Assembly (NCBI GenBank): GCA_902494565.1
Contig: CABUTN010000013.1
Location: 1-44,254, forward strand
From: an uncultured Collinsella sp.
Lineage (GTDB): Bacteria > Actinomycetota > Coriobacteriia > Coriobacteriales > Coriobacteriaceae
Reading direction: 5' to 3'
DNA: 44,254 bases
The translations under genes were made by a program, and so were the position numbers. How positions within the stretch are numbered: position 1 is the first letter of the stretch; every line of letters starts with the position of its first letter. Under the pieces are notes generated by a model, which saw only the letters and a list, made by a program, of their open reading frames with translations, was not told the DNA's origin and did no database searches. This document shows positions 1 to 9,150 of this stretch, piece by piece.

Positions 1-3000
1 CAGCGCGCCGACTCCGCCAGCGAGTGCGTGCAGCTCATCAGCCAGGGCGAGCGCCCCGCCGTGCGCTCCGCCAAGGTCTATATGATCTCGGGCGCTCTGG
101 ACGAGGCCGCCATCGATGCCATCAAGCACTACGTGGTGAACCCCGTCGAGGCGCGCATCGCCTCGCTCGACCTGCCCGAGACGCTGTACATGGAGACCCC
201 CGAGCCCCAGCCCGTCGAGGTGCTCAACGGTTTCCGTGAGCTCGACGAGGCCGGCCTTGCCGCCTTTATTTCCGAGCGCGGCCTTGCCATGGACGAGGCG
301 GATATCGCCTTCTGCCAGCAGTACTTCCGCGATGAGGACCGCGACCCCACCATCACCGAGATCCGCGTGATCGACACCTACTGGTCCGACCACTGCCGCC
401 ACACCACCTTCGGCACCGTCCTGGACGACGTAACGATCGACGACGCCGTGGTGCAGCAAGCCTTCGACCGCTACATGGAGATGCGCCACGAGCTCGGCCG
501 CGACGCCAAGCCCGTCTGCCTCATGGACATGGGCACCATCGGCGCCAAGTACCTTAAGAAGACCGGCGTCATGACCGATGTCGACGAATCCGAGGAGATC
601 AACGCCTGCACCGTCAAGGTGAAGGTCGATGTCGATGGCGAGGACCAGGACTGGCTGTTCCTCTTTAAGAACGAGACCCATAACCACCCGACTGAGATCG
701 AGCCCTTCGGCGGTGCCGCCACCTGCGTGGGCGGCGCCATCCGCGACCCGCTCTCGGGCCGCAGCTATGTGTACCAGGCCATGCGCGTCACCGGCGCCGG
801 CGACCCCACCGTCCCGGTTTCCGAGACGCTCGAGGGCAAGCTGCCGCAGCGCAAGCTTGTGACCACTGCCGCCGCCGGCTACTCCAGCTACGGTAACCAG
901 ATCGGCCTTGCCACCGGTCAGGTCAACGAGCTCTATCACCCCGGCTACGTGGCCAAGCGCATGGAGGTCGGCGCCGTCGTGGGCGCTACCCCGGCAAACC
1001 ACGTGCGTCGCGAGTGCCCCGCCCCCACCGACAAGATCATCCTGTTGGGCGGCCGCACCGGCCGTGACGGCATCGGCGGCGCCACCGGCTCCTCCAAGAC
1101 TCAGAACACCGAGTCCATCGAGACGTCGGGCGCCGAGGTCCAGAAGGGCAACGCCCCGGTCGAGCGCAAGCTGCAGCGTCTGTTCCGCCGCGGCGATGCC
1201 TGCCGTCTGATCAAGCGCTGCAACGACTTTGGCGCCGGCGGCGTCTCGGTCGCCGTGGGCGAGCTTGCCGACGGCCTGTATGTCGACCTTGATACCGTAA
1301 CCAAGAAGTACGACGGCTTGGACGGCACCGAGCTCGCCATTTCCGAGTCCCAGGAGCGCATGGCCTGCGCCGTCGCCGACGGTGACGTCGAGGAGTTCAT
1401 GGGCTACGCCGCCGAGGAGAACCTGGAGGCAACCGTCATCGCCGAGGTTACCGCCGAGCCACGCATGCGCATGGCCTGGAACGGCGTTGCCATCGTCGAT
1501 CTGTCCCGCGAGTTCCTCAACTCCAACGGCGCACCCAAGCACCAGGTCGCCCACGTGTGCGCCCGTAGCGTGTGGCAGCCCAGCTGGGCCGGCACCACGC
1601 TCGCCGAGCGCATGACCTCGCTCGTCACCGACCTCAACGTCGCTTCCAACAAGGGCCTTTCCGAGCGCTTCGACTCCACCATCGGCGCCGCGACCGTGCT
1701 CATGCCCTTTGGCGGCAAGACGCAGCTCACCCCAAGCTCGGCCATGGTCGCCAAGTTCCCCGTGGACGGCGAGACCACCACGGCGAGTGCTATGGCATGG
1801 GGCTTCAACCCCTACCTGATGGAAGCCGACCAGTTTGCGGGCGCCTATCTGTCCGTGGTCGAGTCCATCGCCAAGCTCGTTGCCGCCGGCTTTGAGCACA
1901 AGCGCGCCTACCTCTCCTTCCAGGAGTACTTCGAGAGTCTGCGCACCGAGGCCGAGCGCTGGGGCAAGCCCACGGCAGCCGTTCTGGGCGCCCTCATGGC
2001 CCAAGTCGACCTGGGTGCCGGCGCCATCGGCGGCAAGGACTCCATGAGCGGTTCGTTTGAGGACGAGACCGGCGAGCTCAACGTCCCGCCGACCCTGATC
2101 AGCTTCGCCGTCGCCGTGGGCAAGGCCGCCCGCGCCGTCTCACCCGAGTTCAAGGGCCTGACGCACCGCGTCGTCCGCATCGCCCCCGCCACCTATGGCG
2201 AGGACTACCGTCCCGACGCCCAGCAGCTGCTCGCCGCGTTTGACGCCGTCGAGGCGCTCACTGCTACCGGCAACGCCCTGGCCATCTCCACGCCCGGCTA
2301 CGGATGCGGCGCCGAGAGCCTCTTTAAGATGTGCGTCGGTAACCAGATCGGTATCGAGCTTGCCGAGGATGTAGACGTGGAGAGCCTCTTCACCCCGCTC
2401 TACGGCAGCTTTGTCGTCGAGCTCGCCGAGGATGCCGAGCTGCCCGAGGTCACCGACGGCGTTGTCGTCGAGCCCCTGGGCACCACCGTCGAGGGCTATG
2501 TCATCGACACCGGCTCCGAAGTCATCGAGCTCGCCGAGCTCCAGGAGGCCTGGGAGAGCGGTATCGAGGGCGTCTTTGCCTACCGCAGCGCCGGCGAGAC
2601 CGCCGAGGTCGAGACCATCGACTTCCGCGCCAAGGACATTCACGTGTACGGCGGCGCCAAGATCGCCCGCCCGCGCGTGGTTATCCCCGTGTTCCCCGGC
2701 AACAACTGCGAGTACGATAGCGCCCGTGCCTTCCGTGCCGCCGGCGCCGAAGCCGACACCTTCGTGATCAACAACCTCACGCCCGAGGCCGTCGCCGAGA
2801 GCACCCATGAGCTTGCCCGCCGCATTCGTGCAAGCCAGATCGTCATGATCCCCGGCGGCTTCTCGGGCGGCGACGAGCCCGACGGCTCCGCCAAGTTCAT
2901 CACGGCGTTCTTCCGCGCTCCCGAGGTCACCGAGGCAGTCCGCGACCTGCTCAAGGCCCGCGATGGCCTGATGCTGGGCATCTGCAACGGCTTCCAGGCC

Positions 3001-3477
3001 CTGATCAAGCTCGGCCTGGTGCCCTACGGCGACATCGTCGACGCCATGCCCGATGCGCCCACGTTGACGTTCAACACCATCGGTCGCCACCAGAGCCGTC
3101 TGGTGCGCACCCGCATCTCGTCCAACTTGTCCCCGTGGCTGTCGCAGTGCAGCCTGGACGACCCCTACACCGTCGCCATCAGCCACGGCGAGGGCCGCTT
3201 TGTCGCCAATGACGAAGTGCTCGCCCAGCTGATCGCCAACGGCCAGGTCGCCACGCAGTACGTGGGCGAGGACGGCAAGCCCAGCATGGATCTTTCCGTC
3301 AACCCCAACGGCTCCGCACTCGCCATCGAGGGTATCACGAGCCCCGACGGCCGCGTCCTGGGCAAGATGGGCCATGCCGAGCGTCGCGGCGACAACCTGT
3401 ACCGCAACGTGCCCGAGCATGTCCCCGGCGATAAGTTCATGCCGATCTTTGAGAGCGGCGTAGCCTACTTCGCCTAA
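1..3477 (+). CDS. purL: Phosphoribosylformylglycinamidine synthase, single-chain, 5' end missing
   Basis: FGAM synthase of de novo purine synthesis converts FGAR, glutamine and ATP to FGAM. The frame is open from base 1, so the true start lies upstream; about 1158 codons are visible against roughly 1240-1300 for fused PurL proteins. Seen: the synthetase signature YWSDHCRHTTF near base 380, two AIR-synthase-like halves, and a C-terminal class I glutamine amidotransferase domain with the nucleophile in GICNGFQ (about base 2980) and the ISHGEGRF histidine segment (about base 3180). The fused glutaminase means no separate purQ is needed. The gene ends 38 bases before a strong intrinsic terminator. 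The identification is secure; only the N-terminus is missing. Confidence 0.96.
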   Translation, partial: QRADSASECVQLISQGERPAVRSAKVYMISGALDEAAIDAIKHYVVNPVEARIASLDLPETLYMETPEPQPVEVLNGFRELDEAGLAAFISERGLAMDEADIAFCQQYFRDEDRDPTITEIRVIDTYWSDHCRHTTFGTVLDDVTIDDAVVQQAFDRYMEMRHELGRDAKPVCLMDMGTIGAKYLKKTGVMTDVDESEEINACTVKVKVDVDGEDQDWLFLFKNETHNHPTEIEPFGGAATCVGGAIRDPLSGRSYVYQAMRVTGAGDPTVPVSETLEGKLPQRKLVTTAAAGYSSYGNQIGLATGQVNELYHPGYVAKRMEVGAVVGATPANHVRRECPAPTDKIILLGGRTGRDGIGGATGSSKTQNTESIETSGAEVQKGNAPVERKLQRLFRRGDACRLIKRCNDFGAGGVSVAVGELADGLYVDLDTVTKKYDGLDGTELAISESQERMACAVADGDVEEFMGYAAEENLEATVIAEVTAEPRMRMAWNGVAIVDLSREFLNSNGAPKHQVAHVCARSVWQPSWAGTTLAERMTSLVTDLNVASNKGLSERFDSTIGAATVLMPFGGKTQLTPSSAMVAKFPVDGETTTASAMAWGFNPYLMEADQFAGAYLSVVESIAKLVAAGFEHKRAYLSFQEYFESLRTEAERWGKPTAAVLGALMAQVDLGAGAIGGKDSMSGSFEDETGELNVPPTLISFAVAVGKAARAVSPEFKGLTHRVVRIAPATYGEDYRPDAQQLLAAFDAVEALTATGNALAISTPGYGCGAESLFKMCVGNQIGIELAEDVDVESLFTPLYGSFVVELAEDAELPEVTDGVVVEPLGTTVEGYVIDTGSEVIELAELQEAWESGIEGVFAYRSAGETAEVETIDFRAKDIHVYGGAKIARPRVVIPVFPGNNCEYDSARAFRAAGAEADTFVINNLTPEAVAESTHELARRIRASQIVMIPGGFSGGDEPDGSAKFITAFFRAPEVTEAVRDLLKARDGLMLGICNGFQALIKLGLVPYGDIVDAMPDAPTLTFNTIGRHQSRLVRTRISSNLSPWLSQCSLDDPYTVAISHGEGRFVANDEVLAQLIANGQVATQYVGEDGKPSMDLSVNPNGSALAIEGITSPDGRVLGKMGHAERRGDNLYRNVPEHVPGDKFMPIFESGVAYFA

Positions 3478-3514
3478 AGCTTTCCCATCGGGTACAATCC
3501 CCTCGGGTAACAAC

Positions 3515-3550
3515 ACCCGCCACCGGCACCCCCGGTGGCGGGTTCTTTTT
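3515..3550 (+). terminator. Intrinsic terminator after purL
   Basis: A perfect 12-bp stem (3515-3526 with 3532-3543) has a 5-base loop and is followed by TTCTTTTTT. It lies between the purL stop and the next start codon, so it should end the purL transcript. A TACAAT at 3493-3498 just upstream could be a -10 element for the next gene, which would place this hairpin in that gene's leader, but no good -35 is visible. Confidence 0.85.
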
Positions 3551-3576
3551 TGCTTCGCGCATACAGGAAGGACATC

Positions 3577-4512
3577 ATGGAAAGCCGCAAGCCGTATCTC
3601 GCCACCCTGCCCGGACTCATCCTGGGCTGTCTTGTTTGCTGTGCACTCTGGGGATCGGCCTTTCCCTGCATCAAGATCGGCTACGCACTCTTTGGTATCC
3701 CAGCGCACGATAGCGCTTCGCAGCTGCTCTTTGTAGGTTTACGCTTTACGCTTGCCGGCGCCCTGGTTATCGTTGGGATGAGCGCGGCCCAACGCCGCCC
3801 CCTCATACCGCAAGCGCGCGACATCAAACCCATCTTTGTCTTGTCGCTCTTCCAGACTATCGGGCAGTACTTCTTTTTCTATCTGGGCCTCTCACGCGCC
3901 AGCGCCATGTCGAGCTCCATCATCGAGGCCAGCGCCAACTTCCTCGCAATCCTCTTTGCCGCCCTGGCATTTCACACCGAGAAGCTCAGTACGGCCAAGG
4001 TGCTTGGCTGTGCGCTGGGCTTTGCCGGCGTCGCGCTCGTCAACCTTTCGGGCGCAGATGGCACCTTTGGCTTCAGGCTCGATGGCGAGGGCTTTATCCT
4101 AGCCTCCACTGTTGCGGGTGCTCTTTCGACCTGCCTGATCGGTATCTTCTCGCGCGAGCACGACGGCGTCTTGCTTGCCGGGTGGCAGTTCTTGGTCGGC
4201 GGCCTGGTCCTCACCGCCATCGGCTTTTTGATGGGTGGCACGCTCTCCCCCACAGCGATTGTCCCCGCCATCGCGCTCATCATCTACATGGCGCTTATCT
4301 CCGCGGTCGCCTACTCGCTGTGGTCGCGCCTGCTTGCCGTCAACCCCGTCAGCCGCGTCTCTGTCTTTGGATTTATGAACCCCGTCTTTGGTGTGGTGCT
4401 GAGCGCGCTGCTGCTCGGCGAGGGCGCTGGCACGAGCCCCGTTACCGTCATCGTTGCCCTGCTGTTGGTCTGCGGCGGCATCATCATCGTCAACAAACCC
4501 AAAAAAGCCTAG
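3577..4512 (+). CDS. EamA/DMT-family membrane transporter
   Basis: A 311-residue integral membrane protein of the drug/metabolite transporter superfamily, the usual length for a two-EamA-domain, ten-helix carrier. The ATG at 3577 is preceded by AGGAAGG (3565-3571); the frame extends upstream into the terminator hairpin, so earlier starts are unlikely. Seen: the N-terminal helix LPGLILGCLVCCALWGSAFP with the family's small-Trp-Gly-x-x-x-Pro pattern, the LSRASAMSSSIIEASANFLAIL segment typical of the first repeat, and a second repeat ending LGEGAG...LLLVCGGIIIVN. These families export amino acids or metabolites; the substrate cannot be told from sequence. The gene is monocistronic and converges on the diguanylate cyclase gene. 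Confidence 0.88.
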   Translation: MESRKPYLATLPGLILGCLVCCALWGSAFPCIKIGYALFGIPAHDSASQLLFVGLRFTLAGALVIVGMSAAQRRPLIPQARDIKPIFVLSLFQTIGQYFFFYLGLSRASAMSSSIIEASANFLAILFAALAFHTEKLSTAKVLGCALGFAGVALVNLSGADGTFGFRLDGEGFILASTVAGALSTCLIGIFSREHDGVLLAGWQFLVGGLVLTAIGFLMGGTLSPTAIVPAIALIIYMALISAVAYSLWSRLLAVNPVSRVSVFGFMNPVFGVVLSALLLGEGAGTSPVTVIVALLLVCGGIIIVNKPKKA

Positions 4513-4660
4513 CGAGCTCACCTTTTTAGGGAGGGCATTCGCATACTTTAGCTTAATGGAGCACACTGGTTCTCGTTGATTTCGTACCGAGTCGCGGCGG
4601 CAGACGCCCGTCTTGCCGCACCGCGCCTGGGCATTATTGCCGGTGGCCCCCCACAAACGC

Positions 4661-4700
4661 AAAAGGGGCGCACGACCAAACACGGTCGTATGCCCCTTTT
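4661..4700 (-). terminator. Intrinsic terminator between convergent genes
   Basis: A long hairpin (4661-4677 with 4684-4700) has 16 paired positions including one G-T, one mismatch and a 6-base loop. Its ends are AAAA and TTTT, so it can act in both directions. It starts one base past the stop codon of the minus-strand cyclase gene and also lies downstream of the plus-strand transporter. The rest of 4513-4660 holds only a weaker hairpin near 4597-4620 and no gene. Confidence 0.8.
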
Positions 4701-5843
4701 CTAGCGTATTTGTACGCCGGCTTTCTTTTTCTCGGCCTTGACGCGATAGAGCTCTGCATCGGCAGCGCGAAGTAAGTCTTGCCAGGTATCAACGCTATCG
4801 CCGACCCGCGCGCAACCGATGGACATCCGCAATGCATACGGCACCTCGGCATGCGCGAGCTCGTCGTTGATTGTCGCGCACAGATGCATGATATCCTGTT
4901 CCGCCGCTGCCTTTTGGAGCACCACGAACTCATCGCCGCCATAGCGTGCGATAAAGCCACCAGACGCCGAGCAGACCTCTTTGAGCGTAGCAGATATGAC
5001 CTGGAGGGCATGATCGCCCTCCACATGTCCATACCGGTCGTTAATCTGCTTAAAGCCGTCAGCGTCCATCATAAGCAGATACACACCATCGGCCTGGTCA
5101 GTACCCGAGAACAGCGACAGCATATAGGTCTCAAAACGGTTGCGATTGTTAAGGCCAGTCAACGGGTCGGTCGAGATCAGCTGCTCCTGGCAGATGATGT
5201 AGAGCAGTTGGATGCTCAGCGTTATACCGACGCAAAGGCCCGGTACCGAAAACAAAACCTGGAAGGTACCGCCCACCAGAGCGGGAACCGCAAAAAAAGC
5301 TAGGGTGCGATAAATGGCCTTCTTTTGCAGGCTTTCGACTTTTCGAGCCTGAATAAAGGCATGCAAGGACGTATATATGACGTAGCAGTAGCTCACGATG
5401 GGCTGGATCATATAAGCAAAGCCGCGACGATATACGCCCTGCGCATCGATATAGAACATAGAGTTCGTCCAGCAGCTGGTAAATGCCAGCACGACCACCA
5501 ATGCGGTTGGCAACGTTAATAGTACCACCCTGTAGGGCGTGGTCAGGAGCCGTGAGCCCTGCATCGTCTCGGAATAGAAAAACCAAATGAGGCACGCGAT
5601 GGCGAACAGCGAAAACGAGACCGCGTTGGAAATCCAGTTGACCGTAATGCCTACAGGAGTGTTCACGCCGTCCGAGAGCGTCCAGATCATATCGAAGAAA
5701 ATATAGGCAGCAGACGTGTAGCCCAGCATGCTAAACAAAAGCTGCTGAGTGCTCGAGAACAGGGAGCGACGGCTTCGTACGGCAAGCCCGATAAGAACAA
5801 TCATGCATAGCAGGAATATCTCGATCTTGAGTGCCTTAACCAC
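4701..5843 (-). CDS. Membrane-bound GGDEF diguanylate cyclase
   Basis: A predicted c-di-GMP synthase of about 380 residues. I chose the GTG start (5841-5843, then VKALKIEIFLL) because a GAAGGGAGG ribosome binding site ends 7 bases upstream; the longer frame starts inside that site. The N-terminal half has about six to seven hydrophobic helices, resembling a 7TM-type sensory membrane module. The C-terminal half is a GGDEF domain: DPLTGLNNRNRF at its start, DADGFKQINDRYGHVEGD, and an intact active-site GGDEF in RYGGDEFVVL. The RxxD inhibitory I-site normally five residues before GGDEF is absent (CSASGGFIARY), suggesting no product inhibition at that site. The signal sensed is unknown. Confidence 0.9.
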   Translation of the reverse strand: MVKALKIEIFLLCMIVLIGLAVRSRRSLFSSTQQLLFSMLGYTSAAYIFFDMIWTLSDGVNTPVGITVNWISNAVSFSLFAIACLIWFFYSETMQGSRLLTTPYRVVLLTLPTALVVVLAFTSCWTNSMFYIDAQGVYRRGFAYMIQPIVSYCYVIYTSLHAFIQARKVESLQKKAIYRTLAFFAVPALVGGTFQVLFSVPGLCVGITLSIQLLYIICQEQLISTDPLTGLNNRNRFETYMLSLFSGTDQADGVYLLMMDADGFKQINDRYGHVEGDHALQVISATLKEVCSASGGFIARYGGDEFVVLQKAAAEQDIMHLCATINDELAHAEVPYALRMSIGCARVGDSVDTWQDLLRAADAELYRVKAEKKKAGVQIR

Positions 5844-5940
5844 TAGACGCCCTCCCTTCAATATCCAAGTGGTCAGAATCGCCCGATTCGTGTCTGGGCA
5901 ATAAACGCCCCTTACTCCGCAGGGGTAAAGGGAATAATAG

Positions 5941-5988
5941 CAGAGCGCCCGAACGTTGCTGTAAGACAGCTCTCGTTCGGGCGCTCTG
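5941..5988 (-). terminator. Long hairpin downstream of kdgT
   Basis: A perfect 14-bp stem (5941-5954 with 5975-5988) encloses a second short stem GCTGT/ACAGC (5958-5970). It lies 43 bases past the kdgT stop codon on the minus strand and is followed on that strand by CTATTATT rather than a full T run. It is a likely terminator for kdgT, or a transcript-stabilising hairpin. The rest of 5844-6031 shows no gene. Confidence 0.55.
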
Positions 5989-6031
5989 ACGGCGCGAATT
6001 GCACGCCGGAATCAATTATCGGTAACGGCCG

Positions 6032-7054
6032 TTACTCGCCGTCGATGTCGGTCGCGACGGCCTCCTCAATAGCCTCGACGCCTTCGACCGACAGATCCTC
6101 CTTGCCCTGGCAGAACTTCTTGTCGACCCAGCCGGTCAGAATCGGGGCCATGATTGCCGTGATGATGACGGCGGTGGCAATCTGCGCATACGCGGTGGGC
6201 GCAAGCTCGGCAAAGCGCGGAGCGACCTCGGCGAGGGCGACCGGCGTGGTCATAGCCGTGCCGGCAATGGTGGAGCAGGCAACGGCCGCCTTGCCGTTGC
6301 CGCCACACAGGCGCTCGAAGGCAAAGGTAATGGGACCGACGATAAAGAGCGTGATGAGGCCCAGCAAGATACCGGAAATACCGCCGGTGATAAAGCTCGA
6401 AAGGCTCATGGACGCACCGAGCTGAAATCCGATGACGGCGATCGCGGGATTGGCGCCGGGAACCAGCAGGTTCTTGATAAACGGGAACAGGTTGCCCAGG
6501 ACCATGCCGATAACAAGCGGCAGGATGGATCCGATGATGGTGCCGACGGGGATGTTGGCGAGACCCGAAACACCAAGGATGATCATCGTGACGGCGGGGC
6601 CGGCCGTAAAGAACAGGATACCGACAGCGCCCTGCTCGGACTCATCGCCGAACTCGCCCATGATGCCCGTATAGAGCGCCATGTTGCAAAACGTGATGCC
6701 GCCGATGATAGACACGGAGCTCAGACCCAGGAAGTTGTCGTTAAAGAAATATGCCACGCCCAGGCCGAGAGCCGCTGCGACGACCAGCTTGGGGATCAGC
6801 ACGACGATGCCGGTCTTGATGGCGCCCGGCGTGGACTTAAAGCTGATGCCGGCGCCCACAAACAGCAGGATCGCGGCGACGATGGTATTGGAGCCACCGC
6901 GGCAGGCAGCCGTAAAGAAGCCGCCGATCTCAAAAACCTGCGGGCAGAAGGTGTTGAGCAAAAGACCGACGATCATGGGATAGATCATGATGTCGCCCGG
7001 GATGCGCGGGACCTTGAATTTCTTTTGCTCGTTGGCGGTTGCTTCCTGTGCCAT
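6032..7054 (-). CDS. kdgT: 2-keto-3-deoxygluconate permease family transporter
   Basis: A 340-residue carrier of the KdgT family, which imports 2-keto-3-deoxygluconate from pectin/uronate breakdown by proton symport. The ATG at 7052-7054 follows a GGGGG ribosome site; the longer frame has no better site. Seen: a short charged N-terminus, then about ten hydrophobic helices, beginning IPGDIMIYPMIVGLLLNTFCP and including GGSNTIVAAILLFVGAG, SIIGGITFCNMALYTGIMGEFGD and TIAGTAMTTPVALAEVAP, all characteristic of the family. The protein ends in an acidic tail. No KDG kinase or aldolase gene lies nearby, so the substrate is inferred from family only. The gene appears monocistronic. Confidence 0.85.
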   Translation of the reverse strand: MAQEATANEQKKFKVPRIPGDIMIYPMIVGLLLNTFCPQVFEIGGFFTAACRGGSNTIVAAILLFVGAGISFKSTPGAIKTGIVVLIPKLVVAAALGLGVAYFFNDNFLGLSSVSIIGGITFCNMALYTGIMGEFGDESEQGAVGILFFTAGPAVTMIILGVSGLANIPVGTIIGSILPLVIGMVLGNLFPFIKNLLVPGANPAIAVIGFQLGASMSLSSFITGGISGILLGLITLFIVGPITFAFERLCGGNGKAAVACSTIAGTAMTTPVALAEVAPRFAELAPTAYAQIATAVIITAIMAPILTGWVDKKFCQGKEDLSVEGVEAIEEAVATDIDGE

Positions 7055-7205
7055 GAAACCCCCATTTCCGCTGACGGGATACAAAAGCCCACGTCACGCT
7101 TTGCTACAGTAAAGTTTGACCATGGTACCAGAAGAGATAGACAAGCTCGGTGAAAAATTCGACAAGTTGGGATGGAACGAGATTCGGCGCCCGCGACGCC
7201 ACCCC

Positions 7206-7529
7206 CTATATAAGACTCAAGACGATATAGAGCACGATACCCGAGACGCAGCACCACAGCATCGATTTTGTCTTGACCGCCACGGCCACGACGCCGGCGG
7301 CCGCAATCCAGGGAACCAAGGCAGGCCAGAGTCCCGCGTCGAACGCGCCGGGGCTCACCAAGTCGTTGGCGACCAGCGCGGCAAAGGCAGCGGGCGGGAT
7401 ATAGCCCAGGGCCTCGGTAATGCGGGGCGACAGGGTCCGCCCGCGCAAGGCGAACGCCGGCGCGATGCGAAAGAACGCAATAGCAGCCCACGACGACAGC
7501 CACAGAACCAAGAACTCGTTAACGGGCAT
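7206..7529 (-). CDS. azlD: AzlD-type small subunit of a branched-chain amino-acid exporter
   Basis: A 107-residue protein with three to four hydrophobic helices and the AzlD pattern (residues reading TRALGYIPPA-like: here ITEALGYIPPAAFAALVANDL). AzlD pairs with AzlC to export branched-chain amino acids. The ATG at 7527-7529 overlaps the end of azlC by 11 bases, so translation is probably coupled. Earlier in-frame codons would encode a long basic, non-conserved extension across azlC and were rejected. No clear terminator follows in 7055-7205, which contains no gene and presumably carries the kdgT promoter. Confidence 0.85.
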   Translation of the reverse strand: MPVNEFLVLWLSSWAAIAFFRIAPAFALRGRTLSPRITEALGYIPPAAFAALVANDLVSPGAFDAGLWPALVPWIAAAGVVAVAVKTKSMLWCCVSGIVLYIVLSLI

Positions 7530-8211
7530 CGCGGGCACCTCTTCCGTCAAATACAGCATCGCACGCCAGCGCAATGGCAATGCCGACCACGACGCTTGCC
7601 GGCACGGCAATATTCGTGAGGCCCAAGGACTTGCATACGGCGACGGACACCGCGCCCGAAACCGCCGCGACAACGTTGCCGCGCGACAGCCGCTGCGAAA
7701 AGAGCAGGCAGATAAAAAGCGATGTGCAGACAAAGCCCGCAATAGCGGTGGGGACATCGACAACAGTGCCGACAACGGCGCCCATCGTGCACGAAACGCC
7801 CCATGTCGCGATGAGGATCGCGTTGAGCACAAAGGACTCGCGCGGGCCCCAATCCTCCCCTTCAACCAAATTGGCTAGCGAGATGCCGTACGCTTCTTCG
7901 GTAAGCGTCGCGGTGACCGCCAGCGTCTGACACTTCGAGGCACTCTTCAGATGCGGGGCAAGCGATGCCGAATATAGTGCAAAACGCGAGGAGATGGCGG
8001 CGACGCTCGCGATAATCGAAGGTGCCGGTACGCCCGCCAGCCAAAGATTGCAGATCATAAACTGGCCGCTGCCCGTCACAAACGTGCTGCTCAGGGCAAA
8101 GACCATCCAGGGTTCCATTCCCGTCTGCCCCATGATCATTCCGCACGGCGCGCCTATTGCAACATAGGTAAGCATCACTGGCCAGACGGTTCTAACGATT
8201 TTGAGCACCAT
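7519..8211 (-). CDS. azlC: AzlC-type large subunit of a branched-chain amino-acid exporter
   Basis: A 230-residue membrane protein. The ATG at 8209-8211 (then VLKIVRTVWPVML) has a GATGAGAAG ribosome site; an upstream 23-codon extension is polar and unlike the family. Seen: the AzlC hallmarks APCGMIMGQ, the FVTGSGQFMICNL helix, SRFALYSASLAPHLK and LTEEAYGIS. Known members export leucine-type amino acids or azaleucine with AzlD. Paired with the overlapping azlD, it forms a two-gene unit. No Lrp-type regulator is adjacent, so regulation is not evident. A role in exporting excess branched-chain amino acids is inference from the family. Confidence 0.88.
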   Translation of the reverse strand: MVLKIVRTVWPVMLTYVAIGAPCGMIMGQTGMEPWMVFALSSTFVTGSGQFMICNLWLAGVPAPSIIASVAAISSRFALYSASLAPHLKSASKCQTLAVTATLTEEAYGISLANLVEGEDWGPRESFVLNAILIATWGVSCTMGAVVGTVVDVPTAIAGFVCTSLFICLLFSQRLSRGNVVAAVSGAVSVAVCKSLGLTNIAVPASVVVGIAIALACDAVFDGRGARDAR

Positions 8212-8291
8212 ACGCTTCTCATCCTGACAAGGTCTCCGAACCGCATGTAGCGACACGGCAGAATCATCATCCGACAGCAACCGAGTTCACC

Positions 8292-8297
8292 TACAAT
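8292..8297 (+). promoter_or_regulatory. Candidate -10 element (TACAAT) for the HD-domain gene
   Basis: TACAAT lies 41 bases before the ATG of the HD-domain gene in the context CCTACAATTGCCACC. A very similar string, GCTACGATTGCCACG, precedes the DUF554 gene at 16405-16419, suggesting a shared promoter style in this genome. No convincing -35 hexamer was found. Confidence 0.4.
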
Positions 8298-8337
8298 TGC
8301 CACCGGATCGAAAGACACAACTTTTTAGGAAGTCATT

Positions 8338-9150
8338 ATGACAGCTATCGATCGAGACCGGGCGCGCGCGGCCTTCAAAAGCTACACCGATGCCTACGAC
8401 GCCACCAACCCACGCATCGCGCTCAAAATCGAGCATACGTACCACGTGGCCGAGGCATGCGATGCCGTAGCGCGCGAGCAGGGCTGGTCGTCAGAAGATA
8501 TTGACCTGGCATGGCTTTGCGGCCTGCTACACGATATGGGCCGCTTTGAGCAGCTACGACGCTGGGACACCTTTAAGGACGCCGAGAGCATGAGCCATGC
8601 GGCGCTGGGCATCGAGGTCCTCTTTGGCGAGAATCCCGCCGATGCACCCGCCGTAACGAGCATCCGCGACTTTATCGATGACCCGGCAGAAGATGAGCTC
8701 ATCCGAGCGAGCATTGCCTATCACAGCGATTTCCGTCTACCCGCGCAGCTCGACGTGCGCACGCGAAGCTTCTGCGATATCGTGCGCGATGGTGACAAGA
8801 TCGACATTATGCGCACCATCGCCGACAGCACCGTCGAGACCATCCTTAAGGTGGATGAGGACGCATTTCTCGGCAGCCGTTTCTCGTCGCCGACACTTGC
8901 CGCCTTTGACGAGCACCGCTGCGTCGCACGCGATGAGCGCGATGAGCCCGCCGACTTCTTGGTGGGGCTTATCTGCTTTATGTTTGAGCTCGTCTATCCG
9001 GCAAGCCGCGCGCTGGCGCGCGAACAGGGCGATATCCACCGCCTGCTCGACGCGCCCTTTGGCATTACGCGACCCTTTACCGACCCCGCCACGCAGGCAA
9101 CCTGGAGCCGTCTAAAGGACGAGATGCGCGACTGGCTGGCGCGCGCCTAG
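8338..9150 (+). CDS. HD-domain phosphohydrolase
   Basis: A 270-residue soluble protein with an HD-superfamily metal-dependent phosphohydrolase domain. Seen: His36 in IEHTYHVAEAC, the His65-Asp66 doublet in CGLLHDMGRFEQ, SHAALG around residue 87, and a C-terminal metal aspartate in VRDGDKIDIM. The ribosome site TTAGGAAG precedes the ATG. HD proteins hydrolyse nucleotides, cyclic dinucleotides or (p)ppGpp; the substrate is not predictable here. The TAG stop overlaps the stop of the converging etfA gene (both lie within CTAG at 9147-9150) with no terminator between, so the two transcripts should overlap at their ends. Confidence 0.85.
   Translation: MTAIDRDRARAAFKSYTDAYDATNPRIALKIEHTYHVAEACDAVAREQGWSSEDIDLAWLCGLLHDMGRFEQLRRWDTFKDAESMSHAALGIEVLFGENPADAPAVTSIRDFIDDPAEDELIRASIAYHSDFRLPAQLDVRTRSFCDIVRDGDKIDIMRTIADSTVETILKVDEDAFLGSRFSSPTLAAFDEHRCVARDERDEPADFLVGLICFMFELVYPASRALAREQGDIHRLLDAPFGITRPFTDPATQATWSRLKDEMRDWLARA

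Noticed and set aside
2140..3708. A 522-codon open frame on the minus strand across purL
   Set aside because: It is antisense to a secure gene; its composition is the mirror of GC-rich codons, it has no ribosome site and no recognisable domain.
4597..4620. A hairpin after the EamA transporter as its terminator
   Set aside because: GCGGCAGAC/GTCTTGCCGC has a bulge and no T run; the stronger hairpin at 4661-4700 suffices.
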